Below are positions 27,323 through 36,182 of a stretch of 64,000 bases of DNA, piece by piece; the first letter of the stretch is position 1; every line of letters starts with the position of its first letter. The DNA is from Rufibacter glacialis (GTDB taxonomy: Bacteria > Bacteroidota > Bacteroidia > Cytophagales > Hymenobacteraceae): the NCBI RefSeq assembly GCF_008271745.1, contig NZ_VKKZ01000019.1, positions 1-64,000 of the forward strand. The letters run 5' to 3'. The notes under the pieces are model-generated. The model was given only the letters and a program-made list of their open reading frames with translations. It searched no databases and was not told the DNA's origin. The position numbers and the translations under genes were made by a program.

Positions 27323-29176
27323 ATGAAAAAGACGTTTACGCTTGTCTTCTTACTGCTCCTGTTGCCGCTGCTCACGGAGCTCAAGGCGCAGGAGCTGCGC
27401 GGTACATGGTTGGCCCGAACCTCTTTTACCAGCAAGGCCAAGCTGGCCTCGCAGATGGACAGCCTGGCCGCCGCGAATTTCAACGTGGTGTACGTCAACG
27501 TCTGGAGCCGGGGCTATCCGCTATGGCAGAGTGAGGTGTTCAAGAAGCACACTGGCGTCGCCATTGACCCCACTTATGCGGGCCGGGATATTCTGGCCGA
27601 AGCCATTGCGGAGGGGCACCGGGTAGGACTGCACGTAGAGGCCTGGTTTGAGTACGGGTTCGTGGCAGGGTACGCGCCGTCGGGTGTCACTTCCAAAGGG
27701 CCCATTTTTGAGGCGCACCCGGATTGGGTGGCCCGCACCCGAGCGGGGATAGAAAAAGACGGCAGCAACTTTTATTGGATGGTGCAGAGCCACCCCGAGG
27801 CGCAGCAGTTCCTGATCAGCCTGGCCACGGAAATCATCCGGAAATACGATGTGGACGGCATTGAGATGGACCGCATCCGCTACTCCAGCAAGGAGTACGG
27901 CTACGATGCCTATACCACCCAACTCTATAAGAGCGAGCATAACGGGGCAGAGCCTCCGCAGGATCCCAATGATGCAGGCTGGATGCGCTGGCGAGCCGAT
28001 AAAATCAACCAGTTCGTGGCGCTGCTCTATGACAGCGTGAAGTCAGTCAATCCGAAGGTGAATGTGTCCAGCGCGCCCAGCCAGATGGGAACCACTACCT
28101 ATACCGCCTATGAAAACCTGCTGCAGGACTGGAAATGGTGGATCACCAACAACAAGGTGGACAACCTCCAGATGCAGAGCTACTCTTCCAGCCTTACCAC
28201 CTACCGCAACTGGAACACCTACACCAAGAACTCGGTCAGCAACTTTGAGCGGATTTACCCGTCTTTTGCGGTAAAGCCCAATACCACCACGTTGACCGGA
28301 CCGCAGATAGTGGAATACCTGGACGTGAATACCTCTTTGGGGTTCAAGGGGGCGGCACTTTGGTTTTATGATGACCTGGTGGGCAACTTCCACTACCTGC
28401 GCAAGACCCGCTTTGCCTCCCCCGTGCATCCGCCCTACGCCACCGCTGACTGGCGCGAGCACAGAGCCATCACTACCGTTGATAACCTTTCTGATGCGGT
28501 GAGAACCGGAACCTGGGCAGCCAGCGGATTTGACGGCTACAAGGGCAAAAGTATTTACGGCGGCTCCGGAGGTCGCGTCTCGCTGGACTATCACCTGAAC
28601 GTGCCCGCTGATGCTTTCTATGAGGTGTATGTGTATACCATTCCGGCCTCTAACCGAAGCGCCCAGGCTGAATACGAGGTGTATGATTTTCGGGAGATGA
28701 AGACATCGGTACCCGTCAACCAGACCTTGGTGCAGAACAGCGGCTGGGTGAAGCTGGGGGATTATTACCTGACCCAAGGTCGGAAGCGGGTAATTAAGTT
28801 GGTGGATGATAACCTGGAAGCGGGTAAATTTCTCAGCGCGGACGCCGTGATGATTGTCCGTAACCGACGCCTGGATGATAGCCCCGTACCGGCTCCGTTG
28901 GGGGTAAAGGAGGAGGACGGCGGGAAGCGTTTGTTGCGGATTTACCCTAACCCTGCCAGTAAAATCCTCAGCCTTCAACTGCCTGGGTCCACAGGTCTGG
29001 TTTATAGTATTAAAGTGGTGAGCTTGCAGGGGGTAACCGTGTATCAGATAAACAGACCGCTGTTCAGAGCTGGCCAGATAGTACAAATAGATGTCACCGG
29101 CTTTCCATTTGGGGTATACCAGGTGGTAGTAGAACAAAGTGATGGCCTCAGTACCGCTAAACTAGTGGTTCAATAA
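27323..29176 (+). CDS. GHL10-family glycoside hydrolase exported by the type IX system
   Basis: About 617 residues from ATG 27323 (MKKTFTLVFLLLLLPLLTELKAQ signal); an in-frame TTG six bases earlier is less likely. The catalytic part (about 24-370) is a TIM barrel of the glycosyl-hydrolase-like 10 family (PF02638, DUF187). It carries the DGIxxDxxRY signature with Asp178 and Asp183. A golvesin/Xly-type beta domain follows (about 379-513, TVDNLSDAVRTGTW...SADAVMIV). Residues 536-617 form a T9SS type A sorting domain (RIYPNPASKILSL...GVYQVVVEQSDG). It is therefore secreted or cell-surface bound. Family member DigH (YddW) cuts denuded peptidoglycan glycan strands; the exact substrate here is unknown. 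Confidence 0.9.
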   Translation: MKKTFTLVFLLLLLPLLTELKAQELRGTWLARTSFTSKAKLASQMDSLAAANFNVVYVNVWSRGYPLWQSEVFKKHTGVAIDPTYAGRDILAEAIAEGHRVGLHVEAWFEYGFVAGYAPSGVTSKGPIFEAHPDWVARTRAGIEKDGSNFYWMVQSHPEAQQFLISLATEIIRKYDVDGIEMDRIRYSSKEYGYDAYTTQLYKSEHNGAEPPQDPNDAGWMRWRADKINQFVALLYDSVKSVNPKVNVSSAPSQMGTTTYTAYENLLQDWKWWITNNKVDNLQMQSYSSSLTTYRNWNTYTKNSVSNFERIYPSFAVKPNTTTLTGPQIVEYLDVNTSLGFKGAALWFYDDLVGNFHYLRKTRFASPVHPPYATADWREHRAITTVDNLSDAVRTGTWAASGFDGYKGKSIYGGSGGRVSLDYHLNVPADAFYEVYVYTIPASNRSAQAEYEVYDFREMKTSVPVNQTLVQNSGWVKLGDYYLTQGRKRVIKLVDDNLEAGKFLSADAVMIVRNRRLDDSPVPAPLGVKEEDGGKRLLRIYPNPASKILSLQLPGSTGLVYSIKVVSLQGVTVYQINRPLFRAGQIVQIDVTGFPFGVYQVVVEQSDGLSTAKLVVQ

Positions 29177-29513
29177 GAAAGCTTATGAGAGGGGAGATCT
29201 CTACTACGGCTATAAGAGGGTTTCATTAGGCAAGTTAATTCTATATTGGCAGTTATTAAACTAATTTATTATCTATCTATGAAGTAGTAAATTCGTTTAA
29301 ATAGAAATCCCCTATTTGCCTTCTATCTCTTCCGTTTTTAGGGCTCTGGATTAAATCCTATTACTACTGGAGTTAATCTCGCAGTCTGCTTGCCATTGCC
29401 AAAGTCTTAAAACAGGTGCATAGTAACTTTTCCTTCAATAGCCTCAGAGGAAGGAAGTACTTCAGAGGAAGAGGTAAAAGGGAGCTTAATAGTACCCTAA
29501 GGAAAGCAACACG

Positions 29514-29561
29514 AAGTCTGTTTAAAGCCTGCTTTCATTAAACTAAGCTTTAAATAGACTT
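29514..29561 (-). terminator. Hairpin terminator downstream of the ROK regulator
   Basis: Arms of 15 bases (29514-29528 and 29547-29561) with one mismatch, core aagtctgtttaaagc. It ends 26 bases from the regulator stop at 29588. The rest of 29177-29587 is AT-rich with no gene seen. Confidence 0.65.
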
Positions 29562-29587
29562 CCTTGAGTGTGGCTGTCAGAGGTTGA

Positions 29588-30820
29588 TTAAATATGTTCC
29601 AAAGCCAAAAGCTTGTTTCGAACAAGTAAGCAAGCCCCAATGACACCCGCCTGCTCCCCTAATTTTGAGACTTTCAGTTGGGTGTCATTGTTAACTAGGC
29701 TCAGGGAGTATTTGTTGATCGCGCTCTTGATAGGCAGGAGAATATACTCTTCGGTTGAGGAAAGGCTGCCTCCTAGTATCACTAGTTCAGGGTTAAAGAT
29801 GTTGATCAGCAGAGCGATTCCCTTCCCAATCTTCTCTCCTATCTTGGCAATCAACTCAATTGCCAGCACGTCATCATTATGGGCAGCATTGATGATGTCC
29901 TCCAGAAGCAGGTTTTCAGGGGCAATGTTTTCCCGCGTTATCAGGGTAGAAGCACCTTCATTCAGGCGTTCCTTGAACATTTCCACCAATGCCCAGCCGG
30001 CTGCTTCCGTCTCCAGGCAGCCTTTTTTGCCGCACTTGCAGATAATCTCGTTTCGGAACACCGGGATATGGCCAAACTCACCGGAATACCCAGACTTACC
30101 ATAGTACAGCTGGCTGTTGATCATGATACCCATACCAATACCGTAGTCCAGGTTCAGGAACAGAACGTCTTTCTCCTGATTCACCACGCCGGAGCAGAAC
30201 TCGCCGTAGGCCATGGCGCGGGAGTCATTTTCCAGAAATACCTTGATGCCTACGTGTGACTCAATGATCTTACTCAAAGGGTCTTCATGGAAATGGAAGA
30301 AGCTGTAGCTGTAGCCTTTGGCGTAGTTGATGCGGCCAGAGAGGTTGATGCCAATACCCAGGATCTTCTCTTTAGGAATAGGGCATTCACTAATGAAATT
30401 GTTAATGATCTGGCAAAGCTCTTCCAGCGACTCTTGGTTGTTGGTGAGCTTGTAAGGATACTTTTCAACACTGCTGATTAGTTTCTTCTGGAAATCAGTG
30501 AGGCCAATGTTGATGTGATGCGTCTTTACGTCTATTCCCAGAAAGAAACCGGAATCAGGAGCCAAGCCATATACATTCGGTTTTCTTCCTCCAGTAGAAT
30601 CTACCTTGCCATGGTCCTGTACCAATCCGTCATTAATCAAATCATTGATAAGGCTGGTAATCTTGGGAACGCTCAGGTTTAATTCTTTTCCTAACTCCGC
30701 AATGGTGGCGTTACCTGTATTTGCAAAATAGGATAAAACTTTCTTTTTTAGGTTCACATTCTTAAATGCCACCCCTGTAGGGTTCTCACTATTAATTTCC
30801 TCAAAGAAAGTCTTTGTCAT
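29588..30820 (-). CDS. ROK-family transcriptional regulator (NagC/Mlc-like)
   Basis: A 410-residue regulator. A winged helix-turn-helix (about 25-80, TIAELGKELNLSVPKITSLINDLINDGLV) precedes a full ROK sugar-kinase-like domain. The phosphate-binding loop is FFLGIDVKTHHINIGL, the sugar-site motif is EFGHIPV, and the structural zinc site is CKCGKKGCLE, both near the middle. E. coli NagC of this family is released from DNA by GlcNAc-6-phosphate. It is divergent from the flavoprotein gene, and the shared 230-base AT-rich region must carry both promoters. Its place at the junction of the two plus-strand gene sets makes it the obvious local regulator; the effector is not proven. Confidence 0.92.
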   Translation of the reverse strand: MTKTFFEEINSENPTGVAFKNVNLKKKVLSYFANTGNATIAELGKELNLSVPKITSLINDLINDGLVQDHGKVDSTGGRKPNVYGLAPDSGFFLGIDVKTHHINIGLTDFQKKLISSVEKYPYKLTNNQESLEELCQIINNFISECPIPKEKILGIGINLSGRINYAKGYSYSFFHFHEDPLSKIIESHVGIKVFLENDSRAMAYGEFCSGVVNQEKDVLFLNLDYGIGMGIMINSQLYYGKSGYSGEFGHIPVFRNEIICKCGKKGCLETEAAGWALVEMFKERLNEGASTLITRENIAPENLLLEDIINAAHNDDVLAIELIAKIGEKIGKGIALLINIFNPELVILGGSLSSTEEYILLPIKSAINKYSLSLVNNDTQLKVSKLGEQAGVIGACLLVRNKLLALEHI

Positions 30821-31050
30821 TTCTCAGTAATTTCGCTGTTAAAGTCTACGTATGAAAATCACTTGTGGTCAAATTGGGTACGCCAAAATTATCCAATTCC
30901 TGACAAGTAATAGCATCCAATCTACTTATTTTATCCGAAATAGAATTAGAAAGTGTATATTTTACAGGTAAATAACTTATTAAATTATTTTATTAATGAA
31001 TAGGTAGTTTGTAAAAAATAATCTTACCTTAGTGGTAAACCTTTACTTTT
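30821..31050. promoter_or_regulatory. Divergent promoter region between the ROK regulator and the main glycan operon
   Basis: A very AT-rich 230-base spacer. On the plus strand a TACCTTAG (about 31024-31031), one or two changes from TAnnTTTG, lies ~20 bases before the flavoprotein ATG. Upstream, attaa...ttaat arms in the 30977-31002 stretch give a short AT palindrome that could be a ROK operator, but low-complexity sequence makes this uncertain. Confidence 0.45.
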
Positions 31051-32919
31051 ATGCACCAATACAAACTACATTCCTTGTTATTAGTCCTTAGCTTTCTCTT
31101 TTCAGGGTACGGCGGGCATGCGCAGGAAAAAACAGACCTTTTGATTATTGGAGGAGGGGCTAGCGGAACTACGGCTGGTGTGCAAGCGGCCCGAATGGGA
31201 ACCAAAACCCTGATTATAGAAGAAACAGAATGGCTGGGGGGGATGCTTACCTCCGCCGGTGTTTCGGCCATTGATGGCAACCACAACATGCCGTCAGGGC
31301 TTTGGGGGGAGTTTCGGCAGAAACTCTACAACTATTATGGCGGGCCGGCGGCCGTAGAGACAGGTTGGGTGAGCAATACGTTGTTTGAGCCCTCAGTTGG
31401 GAACAAACTGTTGAAGGAACTGGCAAAAGAAAAGAACCTGACCATCTGGTATAAAACCCAGTGGCAAGATATCAAGAAGCAGGGCTCTACCTGGCGGGTG
31501 ACTGTGAAGACCGGGAAGAAAACCCGGGTGATTGAAGCCAAGCTTCTGTTAGATGCCACTGAACTAGGTGATGTCATGGCCAAAGTTGGGGCCAAGTATG
31601 ACATTGGCATGGACAGCAAGCACGTAACCGGGGAAGAGTATGCCCCTGAGCAAGCCAATGACATCATCCAGGACCTGACCTATGTGGTGGTGCTGAAAGA
31701 CTATGGCAAAGGGGCCGATAAAACCATCAAGAAACCTGAGGGCTATAATTCCAAGGAGTTTGACTGCGCCTGCGACGTATCTGACCCAGCCGCTGACGGT
31801 GGCCCGAACAACGATTGCCTGCAGATGATGGGTTACGGCAAGTTGCCCAACAACAAGTATATGATCAACTGGCCCAAGTGCGGCAATGATATCTACCTGA
31901 ACATTATTGAGAAAAGCCCGGCAGAACGCGAGATGGCCTTGAGAGAAGCCAAACTGCACACGCTGCGGTTCCTGTATTACCTACAAACTGAGTTAGGGTT
32001 CAAGAATCTGGGCATTGCCGACAATGAGTTCCCAACCGCTGACAAGCTGCCAATGATTGCCTATCACCGCGAATCCAGGAGGCTGGACGGATTGGCTAGA
32101 TTCGCGCTGCAGCATGTGGCTAAGCCCTATGATCAGAAGGAGGCATATTACCGGACGGGTATTGCCGTGGGCGACTACACCATTGACCATCACCACCTGA
32201 AGAACCCTAATGCGCCGGCCATTGATTTTGTGAAGATCAAGGTGCCTTCTTACAACGTGCCGCTCGGGTCATTGATTCCCCGGCAGGTAGACGGCCTTGT
32301 TGTGGCCGAGAAGAGCATCAGCGTCACCAACATCGTGAATGGGGCCACCCGCTTACAGCCTGTGGTGCTTGGGTTAGGGCAAGCAGCCGGTGCTTTGGCG
32401 GCCGTGAGTCTCCGCAACAACCTACAGCCCCGGCAGGTAAGCATCCGGGAAGTGCAGAAAGCCCTCCTTGATTCAAAAGCGTACATCATGCCTTTCATTG
32501 ACGTGAAGCCCCAGGATCCGCATTTCGCTGCGCTTCAGCGGGTGGGTGCCACCGGCATTCTGAAAGGTACAGGCGTGGCCTACAAATGGGCTAACCAAAC
32601 CTGGTTCTATCCTGAATACCCAACCAGCGAACACGAGGTGGTGTCTGGCCTGAAAACCTATTACGAAGAACTGAAGGCTACGCAGGCTTCCGGCGCCAGG
32701 TTGACCCTCAAATACCTGGCCGAGGTGCTGACTGCGGTGAACCCTGCACTTTCCTACGACAAGATTGCCGCAGACTGGAATAAGCTGAACCTTGGCCAGG
32801 CGCCAAGCCCGGATAAAGAGCTGAACCGTAGAGAGGCTGCTGTGATCATAGACCATTTTCTGAATCCATTTGCCATCCCGGTAGATTTTAATGGCCAGGT
32901 GCAACGGCAGAAAAGCTGA
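31051..32919 (+). CDS. Exported FAD-dependent oxidoreductase with SLH-like C-terminal region
   Basis: A 622-residue protein of the PF12831 FAD-dependent group. A Sec-type signal peptide (LLLVLSFLFSGYGGHAQ, cleavage near residue 25) leads straight into the FAD-binding Rossmann motif LLIIGGGASGTTAG (GGGASG at 34-39). The conserved ETEWLGGMLTSAGVSAIDG segment and an ATRLQPVVLGLGQAAGALA FAD-closing motif follow. From about residue 480, FIDVKPQDPHFAALQRVGATGILKGTG and later lines resemble an S-layer-homology-like repeat. It is the first gene of the long operon, 44 bases before susC. It probably oxidises a sugar ring or side group of the glycan in the periplasm. The electron acceptor is not apparent. 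A cofactor enzyme with a plain Sec signal and no twin Arg is notable. Confidence 0.85.
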   Translation: MHQYKLHSLLLVLSFLFSGYGGHAQEKTDLLIIGGGASGTTAGVQAARMGTKTLIIEETEWLGGMLTSAGVSAIDGNHNMPSGLWGEFRQKLYNYYGGPAAVETGWVSNTLFEPSVGNKLLKELAKEKNLTIWYKTQWQDIKKQGSTWRVTVKTGKKTRVIEAKLLLDATELGDVMAKVGAKYDIGMDSKHVTGEEYAPEQANDIIQDLTYVVVLKDYGKGADKTIKKPEGYNSKEFDCACDVSDPAADGGPNNDCLQMMGYGKLPNNKYMINWPKCGNDIYLNIIEKSPAEREMALREAKLHTLRFLYYLQTELGFKNLGIADNEFPTADKLPMIAYHRESRRLDGLARFALQHVAKPYDQKEAYYRTGIAVGDYTIDHHHLKNPNAPAIDFVKIKVPSYNVPLGSLIPRQVDGLVVAEKSISVTNIVNGATRLQPVVLGLGQAAGALAAVSLRNNLQPRQVSIREVQKALLDSKAYIMPFIDVKPQDPHFAALQRVGATGILKGTGVAYKWANQTWFYPEYPTSEHEVVSGLKTYYEELKATQASGARLTLKYLAEVLTAVNPALSYDKIAADWNKLNLGQAPSPDKELNRREAAVIIDHFLNPFAIPVDFNGQVQRQKS

Positions 32920-32963
32920 AATTTATTGAATCTTCACATATACCAAACCCAACTAAATAAACA

Positions 32964-35900
32964 ATGACAGAACTTATACTTGCAGCTAGACAAAAACTAC
33001 GGCTGCCTACACTGGTTATGATTTTGGTCATGCTATTGTGCTGGCAAAACGAGGTAATGGCCCAAACGCAAACCATCACAGGAAAGGTCACAGACAAGGC
33101 AGGTGAGGCTTTGCCAGGCGTTTCAGTGGTGGTAAAAGGAACAACTGTGGGTGCATCAACAGACGTGGAGGGTGGCTTCCAGATTGCGGTACAGGCAAGC
33201 GGTAGCACTACTTTGGTTTTCAGTTATATAGGATATGAGAGCAAAGAAGTAAGCGCTCAGGCCGGGTCGGATATCAAAGTAGTCTTGCAAGAGTCTGCCA
33301 GCGCTTTGGACGAAGTAGTAGTGGTAGGGTACGGTACTCAAAAGAGATCTACCTTGACGGGATCTGTTGCTCAAATAGGGAACAAAGAGCTTACCCAAGC
33401 ACCCCCAATGAACATTTCTAATGTTTTGGCTGGACGTTTGCCTGGTTTGGTAGCAGTGCAGAACTCAGGTAGACCGGGGGCTGATAACTCAGCCTTGTTG
33501 ATCAGGGGTTTGAGTACCACTAATGGCGCTGCGCAGGGGCCTTTGGTTATTGTGGATGGGGTTCCAAGGGAAAACTTCCAGAACCTGGACCCAAGTGAAA
33601 TTGAGACAATCTCTATTCTGAAAGATGCTTCGGCTGCGGTATATGGGGTGCAAGCCTCTAACGGGGTGATCCTGATCACTACCAAGCGAGGAAAGACGGG
33701 CAAACCTTCTGTCACTTACAATACTATGTTTGGCCTGAATTCAAACACTAGATTTCCTAAATTCCTAAATGGTCCTGACTACATGCATTGGATCAAAAGA
33801 GGGGAGGAAATGGATAATGACTACCTGATGAATACCGGTGGCGATCCTCTCCCCCTGACGTACACAGAAGATCAGATTCAGGCTCTGAGAAATGGCACCC
33901 ACACCGCCGATTTTGGGAATACTGACTGGGTGGGTGACTTGGTAGATAATACGTCCACTTCTCAATATCATAACGTGTCTATTGGTGGAGGGACTGATAA
34001 AATGAAATATTTTACCAGTCTAGGGTATTTTGACCAGAATGGGGTGGTGAAGAACACCAACTTCACTCGCTATAATCTTAGAACTAATCTGGATGTTATC
34101 TTTAATGACTATCTCTCTTCCAGCATGACCATAGGAGCGCGTCGGGAGGATAGAAAGAACCCAGGGGTAGTGGCGGATAATTCCGTTTGGATGAGCCCTT
34201 TTTACCAAGCTGTCAGGGCATTGCCTAATATTCCAGCAACCCATAATGGCCTTCCAGCTGCTGCCTGGAGAAGTGGTGGAGGGGTAAACCCTATTGCTGC
34301 GGTTGACAATTCAGGTTTCCAGAGATCTGTGACAGATGTCTTTCAAACCAACCTCTCCTTTTTGTTCAAAGTGCCAGGGGTAAAGGGGTTAGAAATGAAG
34401 TTGCAGGGGGCCTATGATAAAGTTCTGACGGAGTCCAAAAATTGGCTCACTCCCTATTACTTATCTACTAGACAACAAACAAATACAGGCTTCGTGTGGA
34501 ACAGGAGTTTGGCCCCCACTGCCACCACTACTGTACTTTCCCAAGGATATACCCAGAGAAGTCATACCATGTTCCAGCCAAGTATTAATTACAATACTTC
34601 TATTGGAGATGATCACTCTGTCTCAGCTTTGCTATTGTACGAATTCAGCAAGTTTGAAAACAAGAATCTGACGGCAGGGGCAAGAAACTTCCCGCTGAGA
34701 GATATACCGGAGTTGAATTTTGGTGGAACGGCAACAGAAGACTTCATACGGCCAGGAGGTGTTTCTTCACTAACGTCTAGAGGGGGTTATGTAACTAGGT
34801 TGAATTATGGGTTTAAAGAGAAATATTTGATTGAATTCTCTGCCCGGTATGATGAATCCAGCAATTTCCCCAAACATAACAGAGCCGGTTTCTTCCCGGC
34901 TGTATCAGCTGGCTGGGTCGTGAGCAATGAGCCTTTCTTTAAGAACTTCTCATCACCAATCAGTTTCCTTAAGCTAAGAGGTTCTTATGGAGAAGTGGGG
35001 AATGATAGAGCTTCAAATACTTTCGCCTACCTGAATACTTTTTCACTTACTGATGCCCCGGTAGTAGTTATTGGGGGTAGGCCCATTGCGGCCCTATATA
35101 CTGGTAGTCCTGCAAACTTAAATCTTACATGGGAGACTACTTCCATCACTAATATTGGGATGGAGACTTCTTTCTGGGATGGATTGTTAGATGTGGAAGC
35201 AGACTTCTTCTATAAAGTAACCCGTGATATCTTACAAGGGGTATCTGGTATCTACCCCCCATCCATAGGAGGCTTTTTCCCGAGTACAAACAATTCAGCT
35301 GTAGTTGATAACAGAGGGGTAGATCTACAGATCAGACACCGCAACTCTATCAATAAATTCAGCTATGGGATTACCGGTAACTTCAACTATGCCAAGAACA
35401 GAATTCTTAAATATGACCAGGCAGCTAGTATTGCTGAGTGGCAAAATCAAATTGGAAGAAGCATGGGCGGGAAGTATGGCTTCATCTCTGAGGGGCTGTT
35501 CCAATCGTGGGAGGAAGTTAACAACTGGGCAAGCTCACCAAGTGGACAGGCGGCTCCAGGATTTATCAAATACAGAGATATAAACGGAGACGGGCAGATT
35601 AATGCCAGTGATCAGACCTATATTGGATTAAGCAATGTGCCGGAAATCATGTATGGCCTAAACTTGGATGCTCAATATGGCCCATTTGACTTCTCGGCCC
35701 TGTTCCAAGGTGCTGCCAGAAGAGATGTTGCTTTGGGAGGAACATACGAAGGGGCAGCTGGGGTATCCGGTGTAGCAGACAACACGCCATTTACCCGGTC
35801 TTTCTATAATCTTGGTAACTCTCCTTATTACCTGGTGGAAGATTCCTGGACACCAGAGAACCCGAATGCCTATTACCCAAGGCTGCAGGCCAACAGAAGT

Positions 35901-36173
35901 GGTGCACCTAATCATAATGGTCACCCTAACTCCCACTTTGTAGTGGACGGTTCTTACTTGCGCCTCAAGTCGATCCAACTGGGCTATAGCATTAGCCCAG
36001 AGTTCCTGAAGCGGGTAAAAGTGGAGCGGTGGCGCTTCTATGTATCCGGCTCTAATATTTTTACTCTCTCAGATGACCGCTTAAAGTACCTTGATCCGGA
36101 GATGCCAAACGTGAGCAATGGCTTCTATCCGCAGCAAAGGGTGATCACCGTAGGTACCAACTTAACTTTCTAG
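32964..36173 (+). CDS. SusC/RagA-type TonB-dependent outer membrane transporter, first copy
   Basis: A 1069-residue SusC-like protein. The signal peptide (LVMILVMLLCWQNEVMAQ) is followed by a carboxypeptidase-like regulatory domain (TITGKVTDKAGEALPGVSVVVKGTT, about 35-115), a TonB-box-like region, the plug (VVVVGYGTQKRSTLTGSV, NVLAGRLPGLVAVQNSGRPG, ILKDASAAVYGVQASNGVILITTKRG) and a 22-strand barrel ending in VITVGTNLTF. There is no N-terminal STN domain, so it is not coupled to a FecR-type anti-sigma. It pairs with SusD ten bases downstream and imports oligosaccharides with TonB energy. Wobble positions are visibly AT-richer than in downstream enzyme genes. Confidence 0.95.
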   Translation: MTELILAARQKLRLPTLVMILVMLLCWQNEVMAQTQTITGKVTDKAGEALPGVSVVVKGTTVGASTDVEGGFQIAVQASGSTTLVFSYIGYESKEVSAQAGSDIKVVLQESASALDEVVVVGYGTQKRSTLTGSVAQIGNKELTQAPPMNISNVLAGRLPGLVAVQNSGRPGADNSALLIRGLSTTNGAAQGPLVIVDGVPRENFQNLDPSEIETISILKDASAAVYGVQASNGVILITTKRGKTGKPSVTYNTMFGLNSNTRFPKFLNGPDYMHWIKRGEEMDNDYLMNTGGDPLPLTYTEDQIQALRNGTHTADFGNTDWVGDLVDNTSTSQYHNVSIGGGTDKMKYFTSLGYFDQNGVVKNTNFTRYNLRTNLDVIFNDYLSSSMTIGARREDRKNPGVVADNSVWMSPFYQAVRALPNIPATHNGLPAAAWRSGGGVNPIAAVDNSGFQRSVTDVFQTNLSFLFKVPGVKGLEMKLQGAYDKVLTESKNWLTPYYLSTRQQTNTGFVWNRSLAPTATTTVLSQGYTQRSHTMFQPSINYNTSIGDDHSVSALLLYEFSKFENKNLTAGARNFPLRDIPELNFGGTATEDFIRPGGVSSLTSRGGYVTRLNYGFKEKYLIEFSARYDESSNFPKHNRAGFFPAVSAGWVVSNEPFFKNFSSPISFLKLRGSYGEVGNDRASNTFAYLNTFSLTDAPVVVIGGRPIAALYTGSPANLNLTWETTSITNIGMETSFWDGLLDVEADFFYKVTRDILQGVSGIYPPSIGGFFPSTNNSAVVDNRGVDLQIRHRNSINKFSYGITGNFNYAKNRILKYDQAASIAEWQNQIGRSMGGKYGFISEGLFQSWEEVNNWASSPSGQAAPGFIKYRDINGDGQINASDQTYIGLSNVPEIMYGLNLDAQYGPFDFSALFQGAARRDVALGGTYEGAAGVSGVADNTPFTRSFYNLGNSPYYLVEDSWTPENPNAYYPRLQANRSGAPNHNGHPNSHFVVDGSYLRLKSIQLGYSISPEFLKRVKVERWRFYVSGSNIFTLSDDRLKYLDPEMPNVSNGFYPQQRVITVGTNLTF

Positions 36174-36182
36174 ACAAACATC

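Noticed and set aside
28043..29137. A 364-codon minus-strand open frame opposite the T9SS GHL10 gene
   Set aside because: It lies fully opposite a gene with clear domains and gives a product with no signal, no motif and typical shadow composition. GC-rich wobble bases create such frames.
30977..31002. A firm ROK operator in the divergent spacer
   Set aside because: The attaa/ttaat arms sit in very AT-rich sequence where short palindromes are expected by chance; kept only as a weak remark.
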